DNA of 64,000 nt, from contig QHTK01000045.1 in NCBI GenBank assembly GCA_003220795.1, forward strand, positions 62,001 to 126,000, read 5' to 3'. Source of the stretch: Gemmatimonadota bacterium (lineage in GTDB: Bacteria; Gemmatimonadota; Gemmatimonadetes; Gemmatimonadales; GWC2-71-9). Numbering within the stretch: the first letter of the stretch is position 1; every line of letters begins with the position of its first letter. Below are positions 55,790-64,000 of the stretch, in pieces. Both the position numbers and the translations under genes were made by a program. The notes beneath the pieces are model-generated. The model saw only the letters and a program-made list of their open reading frames with translations. It was not told the origin of the DNA and made no database searches.

Positions 55790-56538
55790 CTACGCCGCGC
55801 CGGTTTGCACAAGCTCGGCCCAGCTCGCGGGATCGAGCGACGCACCGCCGACGAGCACGCCGTCGAGCTCCGGTTCGGCGAGCAACTCGGCGATGTTCTT
55901 GAGATTCACGCTGCCGCCGTACAGGACGCGGGCCTGCGCCACGCCGCGGGCGGCGAGCCAGCCGCGAATCTCGCGGTGCACTTGGGCGGCGTCCCGGGGC
56001 GTGGCATTCTTGCCGGTGCCGATCGCCCACACCGGCTCGTATGCCGTCGTGATTTGGCCGAGCTTGCTCGCATCCAGCCCGCCGAGCGCGCCCACGAGCT
56101 GCCGGGTCACGACGGCGAGCGTGTGCCCCGCCTCGCGCTCCGCGAGCGTTTCGCCGACGCACAATACGGGGGCGAGGCCCACCGCCAGGGCCGCGGCGAC
56201 CTTCTTGCGCGTGTCTTCGTCGGTCTCGCCGAAGACGTGACGGCGCTCCGAGTGGCCCACGAGGGTCGCCCGGGCGCCGGCTTGGGCGACGAGCGGGCCG
56301 GAAACGGCGCCGGTGAAGGCCCCCTTGGGCTCCCAGTGGATGTCCTGCGCGCCCACGAGCAGGTCGGCGCGCTCGCGCGCCGCCTGCGCCGCCGCCTCCA
56401 GCGACACGGCGGGTGGGAAGAACCATACCTCGCACTGCTCGCGCGGGTGGTAGCGCGTGCGGAACGTCTTGAAGTAGGCACGCGCCTCGTCGGGCCCGAT
56501 GTGCATCTTCCAGTTGGCGGCGAACCGGAGGGGGCGGC

Positions 56539-56542
<4 letters not shown>
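55790..56542 (-). CDS. tpiA: Triosephosphate isomerase
   Basis: TIM-barrel enzyme interconverting DHAP and glyceraldehyde 3-phosphate, 250 residues. Catalytic residues: Lys in AANWKMH near 9-14, His in [12 protein letters not shown] near 94-105 and Glu in [16 protein letters not shown] near 166-181. The phosphate loop YGGSVNLKN is near 209. GTG 56542 overlaps the pgk stop by 4 bases. Confidence 0.96.
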
Positions 56543-58730
<2,188 letters not shown>

Positions 58731-59489
58731 TCAGGTGAAATCCGGTAGGATCGCTCGGCCGAACGTCACGCCCAACACGGTGCGGGCGCCGGCCTGCTCC
58801 AGGGCCCGCGCCGCCTCGGCGAGCGTGGCGCCGGTCGTAAAGACGTCGTCGACCAGAACCAGTGGGGAGTGCGGAATGCGGAGTGCGGAGTTTGCTGGCG
58901 CGCGTTCACTCCGCACTCCGCACTCCCCATTCCGCACGTGAAATGCCCCCGCCACATTCGCCAGCCGCGCTTCCGGTGTCAACGCCGTCTGGGTCGCCGT
59001 TTCCCGCACCCGCGTCAGCAGATCCAGCACCGGACGCCGCCAGCGCCGCGCCAGGGCGCGCGCCAGTCGCTCGCTCTGGTTATAGCCGCGCTCGCGCAGG
59101 CGTTGCCGGCCGAGCGGCACCGGCACGAGCCAGGCCGCGTCGCGCTCCGGCAACGCGATGCCCGCCACCGCCTCGGCGAGGGCGTCGGCGATGCGCGCCA
59201 GCGCCCCGTACTTGAGGGCGTGCACTGCGTCGCGCGCCCCGGCCTCGAGCCACACCGCCGACCGCACGACGCGCAATGCGCCGGGCCAGTCGGTGCACAA
59301 CCGACATGGGCCGAAATGCGGCTCGGGCTGGCCGCAGCGCCCGCACCAGGGGGGCCGCACGCCCCGCCAGCGGTGGCGGCAGACGGCGCACACCACCCGA
59401 CCGGAGCTGGCGTACGACAGCAGGGCGTGGCAGAGGGCGCACTCCGCCGGGAGGAGCAGCTGCTCGATCGCGTCACGCGCCGAGTGCAT
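58731..59489 (-). CDS. comF: ComF/GntX-like amidophosphoribosyltransferase with repeat-derived insert
   Basis: A 252-residue ComF family protein, linked to DNA uptake and processing in competent bacteria. The N-terminal zinc region has Cys pairs at 17/20, 34/37, 49/52 and 62/65; the phosphoribosyltransferase part has [19 protein letters not shown] near 122-140 and the PRPP loop [12 protein letters not shown] at 211-222. Between GAFHV and the PRPP loop, residues 186-209 ([15 protein letters not shown] and following) are coded by a palindromic repeat at 58862-58937 and have no counterpart I know in the family. The frame stays open. ATG 59489 overlaps aroE by 17 bases. Confidence 0.85.
   Translation of the reverse strand: MHSARDAIEQLLLPAECALCHALLSYASSGRVVCAVCRHRWRGVRPPWCGRCGQPEPHFGPCRLCTDWPGALRVVRSAVWLEAGARDAVHALKYGALARIADALAEAVAGIALPERDAAWLVPVPLGRQRLRERGYNQSERLARALARRWRRPVLDLLTRVRETATQTALTPEARLANVAGAFHVRNGECGVRSERAPANSALRIPHSPLVLVDDVFTTGATLAEAARALEQAGARTVLGVTFGRAILPDFT
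58862..58937. repeat. Palindromic heptamer-repeat element inside comF
   Basis: A 76-base imperfect inverted repeat. Each arm of about 30 bases holds four 7-base units with consensus RTGCGGA (variants GTGGGGA and ATGGGGA) and the loop is about 16 bases. The unit variants appear in swapped order in the two arms. It lies wholly inside the comF reading frame, directly before the codons for the PRPP-binding loop, and adds about 24 residues without a stop. Confidence 0.88.
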
Positions 59490-60294
59490 GGTGCACCGCG
59501 GCCCGCATGACCTCCACCGGCGCGGGGTGACCGGGGAAAAAGCGAGCGAACGCCGCCACACCCTGCTGCACCAGCATCTCGCGCCCGTCGTGCGCGGGGA
59601 TCCCCGCAGCGCGGAGGGCGCGCACCCACCGGGTGCCGCCGCGACAGTACACGAGGTCGAGCGCCGCGCTGAGTCGTTCGGTACGCGCCGGGTCGAGCGG
59701 CAACGGATCGGTCTCCTTCAGGCCCAGCGGCGTGGCATTGATGGCGACCTCGGGCTCCAGCGCACCGCGGGCCGGCTGCACCCGCGCCCCGCGGCTGCGG
59801 GCCCAGTCGGCGAAGCGCTGGGCGCGCGCCGCGTCGCGCGACAGCACGTGCACGTCCGCCCGCAGCTCGGCGGCCGCGACGGCGACCGCCCGCGCGGCGC
59901 CGCCCGTGCCGACGAGCAGCCAGGAGCGGGCGCCATCGACCCCGAGCTGCTTGAGGCATGCCAGCACGCCGGGGACGTCGGTGTTGTCGCCTACCAGCTC
60001 GCCGCGTTCGGTCCAGAACGTATTGCACGCGCCCACGCGGGCGCACAGATCCGTTTTACGCGCCAGGCATCGTTCCGCCGCCTCCTTGTGCGGAACCGTG
60101 ACGTTCCCCGCCGCGCCGACCACCGCCAGGGCGGCGAGCACCGGCGGGAGCGCGTCCGCAGGCGTCGGCAGCGCGACGTACACGGCGTCGAGGCCGAGGG
60201 CGCGCAGCGCGGCGTTGTGCATGATGGGGGACAGCGAGTGGGTGACCGGGTCACCGATCACGGCGAGCAGCCGCGTGCTAGCGCTGATTTCCAC
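59473..60294 (-). CDS. aroE: Shikimate dehydrogenase
   Basis: NADPH-dependent enzyme of the chorismate pathway, 273 residues. Shikimate-site SHSLSPIMHNA-type motif (THSLSPIMHNAAL near 18-30), catalytic Lys in NVTVPHKE near 64-71, Asp in GDNTDVPG near 101-108, and the nucleotide loop VGTGGAARAVAVA near 127-139. GTG 60294 is preferred; a TTG three codons earlier is possible. The gene overlaps both the phosphatase (17 bases) and comF (17 bases). Its product also feeds chorismate to MqnA and TrpG. Confidence 0.93.
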   Translation of the reverse strand: MEISASTRLLAVIGDPVTHSLSPIMHNAALRALGLDAVYVALPTPADALPPVLAALAVVGAAGNVTVPHKEAAERCLARKTDLCARVGACNTFWTERGELVGDNTDVPGVLACLKQLGVDGARSWLLVGTGGAARAVAVAAAELRADVHVLSRDAARAQRFADWARSRGARVQPARGALEPEVAINATPLGLKETDPLPLDPARTERLSAALDLVYCRGGTRWVRALRAAGIPAHDGREMLVQQGVAAFARFFPGHPAPVEVMRAAVHHALGA

Positions 60295-60772
60295 CGCTCG
60301 CAAACTCTTTGACGATCCGCTCCACCGCCGCGTCGATAAGGGCCTCGAGCTCGACGCAGGTGTCGCGGTAGACCTCGAGGTCGCCTCCGAACGGGTCGCT
60401 CACCTCTGCGGCGTCGCCCTCGCGCCCGGCGTACTCGCCCAGCACGAAGACGTGGCTCTCGCCGCCCAGCTCGTCGACGCGGGCGCGATGATGGCGGGCC
60501 ATGGTCAGGATAAGATCCGCCTGGTCGACCAGCTCCCGCGTGAGCAGACGGGCGCGGTGCGCCGAGAGGTCGAGCCCGCGCTCCAGCCCCACGAGATACG
60601 CGCCCTCCGACACGGGCGCCCCGTCCCACGCCCCGGTCCCGGCGGACGCCACCTCCAGGCCGTCGATGCCGCGCTGCGCCAGGGCGCGCTGCAGCAGGGC
60701 GGCGGCCAACGGGCTGCGGCAGATATTGCCGGTGCAGACGAACAGGATCCGCTTCGTTTTCGTGTGCTCCAT
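60278..60772 (-). CDS. Low-molecular-weight protein-tyrosine phosphatase family protein
   Basis: A 164-residue LMW-PTP fold protein that removes phosphate from tyrosine or arginine residues. The P-loop FVCTGNICRSP gives nucleophile Cys13 and Arg19 (C-x5-R); the general acid Asp is in SDPFGGD near 124-130. ATG 60772 shares one base with the sua5 stop. A sua5-phosphatase pair is known from Bacillus (ywlC-ywlE, where the enzyme acts on phosphoarginine), so an arginine-phosphatase role is possible but unproven. Confidence 0.9.
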   Translation of the reverse strand: MEHTKTKRILFVCTGNICRSPLAAALLQRALAQRGIDGLEVASAGTGAWDGAPVSEGAYLVGLERGLDLSAHRARLLTRELVDQADLILTMARHHRARVDELGGESHVFVLGEYAGREGDAAEVSDPFGGDLEVYRDTCVELEALIDAAVERIVKEFASGGNQR

Positions 60773-61425
60773 TACGGCGCCAGTCGGCCCACGGCGCGCC
60801 GCAGCTCTTCGAGGGTCAGGGCCCCTTCGCGCACCAGCCGGGGCTCGGGCTGCGTGCAGTCAACCACGGTCGAGGGGGGGGAGTTCCCCAACACTCCCCC
60901 GTCGAGCACCAGCAGCGTGCCGGCCGCGACGGCGTCCGCGAAATCGCGGATGATCGCGGCGGCCCCGGGCGCCGGCGGCTGGCCTGGCAGGTTCGCCGAC
61001 GTGGACGTTATGGGCTCCCCCAGGACCTGCACCAGCTGCGCCATCCCGCGATGCGACGTCCAGCGCACGGCGATCCCTCCCTCAGGCCCGCGCAGCAGGT
61101 CGGGCAGTTGGCCGCTCCCGCCGGGAAGCACGAGCGACAGCGGCCCGGGCCAGAACGCCCGGGCCAGCGCGCTCGCCGCCGGGGTGAACGCCAGCCCCTG
61201 CGCCTCGGCCATGTCGCGGTGGCTCACCAGCAGCAGGAACGGTTTGTCCGGCCGCCGCCCCTTCAGGCGCTGCAGCGCCGCCACGTCCGCGGCGCGCGGC
61301 CGGGAGCCCACGCCGTACACCGTTTCGGTCGGGTAGGCAATCAATCCGCCCGAGCGCAGGTGGGCTATGGTGGGCTCGAGGGCCGCCTCCACCTCTGCGG
61401 CCGTGCGGAACGGAATCGGGTTCAC
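60772..61425 (-). CDS. tsaC: Threonylcarbamoyl-AMP synthase (Sua5/YwlC/TsaC)
   Basis: Makes threonylcarbamoyl-AMP for t6A modification of tRNAs reading ANN codons; 217 residues, the short form without the C-terminal Sua5 domain. GGLIAYPTETVYGVG near 26-40, KGRRPDKPFLLLV near 55-67, SLVLPGGSG near 97 and ITSTSANLPGQPP near 138-150 are the substrate-binding blocks. ATG 61425 overlaps the ispD stop by 4 bases. Confidence 0.93.
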   Translation of the reverse strand: MNPIPFRTAAEVEAALEPTIAHLRSGGLIAYPTETVYGVGSRPRAADVAALQRLKGRRPDKPFLLLVSHRDMAEAQGLAFTPAASALARAFWPGPLSLVLPGGSGQLPDLLRGPEGGIAVRWTSHRGMAQLVQVLGEPITSTSANLPGQPPAPGAAAIIRDFADAVAAGTLLVLDGGVLGNSPPSTVVDCTQPEPRLVREGALTLEELRRAVGRLAP

Positions 61426-62138
61426 CGCAGCTCACGCGCCAGCGCCTCGGCGATGCGGAAGTCGTCCGCCGTCGTGACCTTGAGATTGTGCGGCGTATCG
61501 GGGATCACCTCGACCGCGAACCCGGCGCGCTCGCACAGCTCCGCATCGTCGGTTGGGACGGGGTCCTGCTTCCGTACGCGGGCGTACGCTTCGTCGATCA
61601 TCGCCCGCGGGAATCCCTGCGGCGTCTGCGCGCGCCAGAGACGCTCCCGCGCGACGGTTCTCGTGATACGATTCTGCTCGACGACTTCTTTGATCGTGTC
61701 GTGCAACGGCACCGCCGCCACGGCGCCCACGCCGCCGCGCGCCCGCGCGATCACGTTGTCGATCGTCTCGCGACTGACGAACGGCCGGGCGCCGTCGTGC
61801 ACCAGCACGACGCTGGCACTCGACGGCAGGGCACGCAACCCCGCCCGCACCGATTGAGCCCGCGCGGCGCCGCCGGGGACGAGGCACAGGCGATCCCCCA
61901 CGAGCTTCCCCAGCCACTCCGGCGGCCGCTCGGCGAAGCCGGCGGGCACCGCCACGACCACCTGGCCTACCGCGGGGTGCGACGTAAAGGGGCGGAGCGT
62001 CCGGAGCAGCATCGGTACACCGTGGATGGGACGGAACTGCTTCGGCTCACCCGGTCCGGCGCGGACGCCGGCACCCGCGGCCACGATCACTACGCCGACG
62101 TCAGGCGGCGAGGCGGTGGGCGAGCTCACCGATCCCAT
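61422..62138 (-). CDS. ispD: 2-C-methyl-D-erythritol 4-phosphate cytidylyltransferase
   Basis: MEP-pathway enzyme that activates methylerythritol phosphate with CTP; 238 residues from ATG 62138. CTP loop VVIVAAGAGVRAG near 16-28 with PKQFRPIHGVPML after it, VHDGARPFVS near 114-123 and RAQTPQGFPRAMI near 168-180. The ATG lies 38 bases inside radA; GTG starts at 62129 and 62090 are possible, but 62090 leaves almost no residues before the CTP loop. ispF is 52 kb away rather than next door. Confidence 0.92.
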   Translation of the reverse strand: MGSVSSPTASPPDVGVVIVAAGAGVRAGPGEPKQFRPIHGVPMLLRTLRPFTSHPAVGQVVVAVPAGFAERPPEWLGKLVGDRLCLVPGGAARAQSVRAGLRALPSSASVVLVHDGARPFVSRETIDNVIARARGGVGAVAAVPLHDTIKEVVEQNRITRTVARERLWRAQTPQGFPRAMIDEAYARVRKQDPVPTDDAELCERAGFAVEVIPDTPHNLKVTTADDFRIAEALARELR

Positions 62139-63459
62139 CCACCCCGACCACGTCGAGGTCGGCGACGCTGCCGCGCGAGCGCGCCGACAGGAAGACGCGC
62201 CGGAATCCCTGGCGGGCCGCTTCTGCGAGGCGCCGCTCCACGCCCGCCACCGGCCGGACCTCCCCGCCCAGCCCTACCTCGCCCAGAAATAGCGCATCTG
62301 CCGGCAACGCCCGGTCCCGCACGCTCGACAGCAGCGCGGCGGTCACGGCCAGGTCGCTGGACGGCTCGAGCAGCCGCACGCCGCCGGTCACGTTGACGAA
62401 CACGTCCAACGCAGCGAACGGCACGCCGCCGCGGCGCTCGAGCACCGCGAGCAGGACGGCGAGCCGGCGGTGATCGAGTCCCGTCGCCACGCGCTGCGGC
62501 GTGCCGAACCCGGTCTTCGCGGCGAGCGCCTGGATCTCGACCAGCATGGGCCGCGTCCCCTCCATCAACGCGGTGACGGCGGAGCCGGAGACGCCGGTCG
62601 CCCGACCCGCGAGGAAGGTCGCGGCCGGGTCGGCCACCGGCTCGAGTCCCGCGCCGGTCATCTCGAACACGCCGATCTCGTCCACGGAGCCGAAGCGGTT
62701 CTTCGCCGCCCGCAGGATGCGGTGATCGAGCGAGCTCTCCCCCTCGAAGTACAACACCGTGTCGACGATGTGCTCGAGCGTCTTGGGACCGGCGATGCCG
62801 CCGCCCTTGGTGACGTGGCCCACCAGGAACACGGCGGGTCCCGCCTCCTTGGCGAACCGCATCAGCCGCGCGGCGCAGTCGCGCACCTGGCCCACGTTCC
62901 CAGGCGCGCCTTCCAGGTCCTCGGTGTACGTCGTCTGGATCGAGTCGACGAACACGACTCGGCTGCCGAGCGCCTGCGCATGATGCAGCACCGCCTCGAG
63001 CCGCGTCTCACCCAGCACGTGCACTCGGCCGGCGTCGACCATGAGGCGGTCGGCGCGGAGCCGCACCTGGTCGGGTGACTCCTCGCCCGAAACGTACAGC
63101 GTGGCAATCCCGGCCTGCTCGAGCCGGGCGGCGCACTGCAGCAACAGGGTGGATTTGCCGATCCCGGGCTCGCCGCCCACAAGGGTGACCGATCCGGGGA
63201 CGATGCCCCCGCCGAGCACGTAGTCGAACTCGGTCATGCCGGTGCGCCAGCGCTCTGGGCGGACGGTTGGAAGGTTGGAAAGTTGGACGGGGGTGGCGTC
63301 CGTTTCTTGGGCCTTCCAACCTTTCGACATTCCAACCTTCCGCCCGACTACTTCTTCTACCAGCGTATTCCACGCCCCGCACGCCTCGCAGCGTCCGCCC
63401 CATTTCGGCTGTTCCGCGCCGCAGTCGGTGCAGCGGAACACCGAGCGGGCTTTACCCAC
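62101..63459 (-). CDS. radA: DNA repair protein RadA
   Basis: Branch-migration ATPase in recombinational repair, 452 residues. Zinc finger with Cys 10, 13, 24 and 27; Walker [10 protein letters not shown] near 97-105; the RadA-specific KNRFG motif near 250; and a C-terminal Lon-protease-like domain ([22 protein letters not shown]-type block near 385-405). The linker between zinc finger and ATPase, about residues 38-71, is coded by a palindromic octamer element (63257-63345). The start overlaps the dnaB stop by 8 bases. Confidence 0.94.
   Translation of the reverse strand: MGKARSVFRCTDCGAEQPKWGGRCEACGAWNTLVEEVVGRKVGMSKGWKAQETDATPVQLSNLPTVRPERWRTGMTEFDYVLGGGIVPGSVTLVGGEPGIGKSTLLLQCAARLEQAGIATLYVSGEESPDQVRLRADRLMVDAGRVHVLGETRLEAVLHHAQALGSRVVFVDSIQTTYTEDLEGAPGNVGQVRDCAARLMRFAKEAGPAVFLVGHVTKGGGIAGPKTLEHIVDTVLYFEGESSLDHRILRAAKNRFGSVDEIGVFEMTGAGLEPVADPAATFLAGRATGVSGSAVTALMEGTRPMLVEIQALAAKTGFGTPQRVATGLDHRRLAVLLAVLERRGGVPFAALDVFVNVTGGVRLLEPSSDLAVTAALLSSVRDRALPADALFLGEVGLGGEVRPVAGVERRLAEAARQGFRRVFLSARSRGSVADLDVVGVDGIGELAHRLAA
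63257..63345. repeat. Palindromic octamer-repeat element inside radA
   Basis: Two 31-base arms (63257-63287 and 63315-63345) are reverse complements at 26 of 31 positions around a 27-base loop. Each arm divides into four 8-base units of pattern NGNYGGAM (for example GGTTGGAA). The element is entirely in the radA frame and codes for the linker between zinc finger and ATPase domain. Confidence 0.87.
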
Positions 63460-64000
63460 GACTGGCCTCGGTGGGTGCCTCGCGCGACGTGTAGTTGTCG
63501 AAGCGGGTGTACTCCTTCTTGAAGACCAGCTTCACGGTGCCGGTGGGGCCGTTGCGCTGCTTGCCCACGCTGAGCTCCGCCAGCCCCTCGATGCTCTCGT
63601 TGGTCTTGGGGTCCACCGGGCCGTCGTAGAACTCCTGCCGAAAGATGAAGCAGACGACGTCGGCGTCCTGCTCGATGGCGCCCGATTCGCGCAGGTCCGA
63701 CAGCTGAGGTCGCCGATGCTCGCCGCCGCGCTGCTCCGGCGCGCGGGACAGCTGCGACAGGGCGAGCACCGGCACGTCCAGCTCCTTCGCCAGCGCCTTG
63801 AGCGAGCGGGAAATGAACGAGATCTCCTGCTGGCGGCTCTCCGAGTCGGTGGGGCCCTGCATCATCTGCAGGTAGTCGACCACGACCATGCCGATGTCGT
63901 GCTCCGCCTTGAGCCGCCGCGCCTTGGAGCGCATCGCGAGGGGGGTGAGCATGGCGGAGTCGTCGATCCAAATCGGCGCCGTGCCGAGCAGGCCGGCCGC
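63452..64000 (-). CDS. dnaB: Replicative DNA helicase DnaB (C-terminal part)
   Basis: The window cuts off the N-terminal two thirds. The visible 182 residues are the end of the RecA-like helicase domain: [12 protein letters not shown] (Walker B), [23 protein letters not shown] (motif H3 region, run from about 68 to 90 of this part), [19 protein letters not shown] with the arginine-finger area, and the closing KNRNGPTG-like block written here as [12 protein letters not shown]. It ends with [10 protein letters not shown] and a short tail, overlapping radA by 8 bases. Confidence 0.95.
   Translation of the reverse strand, partial: AAGLLGTAPIWIDDSAMLTPLAMRSKARRLKAEHDIGMVVVDYLQMMQGPTDSESRQQEISFISRSLKALAKELDVPVLALSQLSRAPEQRGGEHRRPQLSDLRESGAIEQDADVVCFIFRQEFYDGPVDPKTNESIEGLAELSVGKQRNGPTGTVKLVFKKEYTRFDNYTSREAPTEASRG

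Noticed and set aside
60868-60905. G-run/C-run inverted repeat inside the sua5 gene
   Set aside because: It encodes the family stretch GNSPPSTVVDC, so codon and protein constraint explain it.

Overview
The window is dense, high-GC bacterial chromosome with many GTG starts and mostly 1-4 bp stop/start overlaps (ATGA/GTGA). It holds a futalosine-type menaquinone gene set (mqnA, mqnC, mqnE), a 14-subunit complex I, NDH-2, a succinate dehydrogenase with a large one-piece membrane anchor, and UPF0182. Together these suggest a menaquinone-respiring soil or sediment lineage, most likely Gemmatimonadota. That placement is inference from gene content, not a phylogenetic result. I see no rRNA, tRNA, CRISPR array, transposase or phage gene. 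No gene-free stretch exceeds 300 bases; the longest are 4973-5163, 41849-42033, 40743-40851, 37225-37330 (filled by a palindromic repeat) and 53820-53920.

Layout. Positions 1-2110 (minus strand): trpG/pabA (cut by the window edge), a 90-residue unknown protein, xerD and an isoprenylcysteine-methyltransferase-like membrane protein. Positions 2137-8184: a sugar-acid module on the plus strand (GntP permease, YjhG-type aldonate dehydratase, SMP-30 lactonase) with a divergent vanadium-haloperoxidase/PAP2-like lipoprotein. It is bracketed by 34-bp imperfect direct repeats, and both copies carry the 3-prime end of dedA. Positions 8153-40742 (minus): 35 genes in one direction. In transcription order they are nuoA-N, manB, UPF0182, arcC, sucC, sucD, an EIIA-CBS protein, ndk, yceD, rpmF, plsX, fabH, fabD, fabG, acpP, fabF, mqnE, mqnA, mqnC, purE-like, ispF and dedA. 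Positions 40852-45869: dcd, a membrane protein, a hybrid histidine kinase, a zinc-ribbon protein, NDH-2 and YbjQ. Positions 45957-54235 (minus): HU, an M61 peptidase, moaD, moaE, moaA, mdh, sdhC, sdhA, sdhB. Positions 54294-64000 (minus): dnaB (cut), radA, ispD, sua5, a tyrosine phosphatase, aroE, comF, gap, pgk, tpiA, secG, carA.

How the genes fit together. Complex I, NDH-2 and succinate dehydrogenase all reduce quinone; mqnE, mqnA and mqnC supply three steps of menaquinone synthesis (mqnB and mqnD are not here). sucCD, mdh and sdhABC cover TCA-cycle steps, gap-pgk-tpiA cover glycolysis, fabHDGF with acpP and plsX feed lipid synthesis, and moaA/D/E make molybdopterin. ispD and ispF, adjacent in many bacteria, are separated here.

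The two least ordinary signals are (1) the 34-bp repeats around the sugar-acid module, whose recombination would rejoin dedA to its neighbour, and (2) a family of short arrays, usually four tandem 7- or 8-base units per arm, several arranged as large hairpins, inside comF, radA, moaE and mqnA and between nuoE and nuoF.
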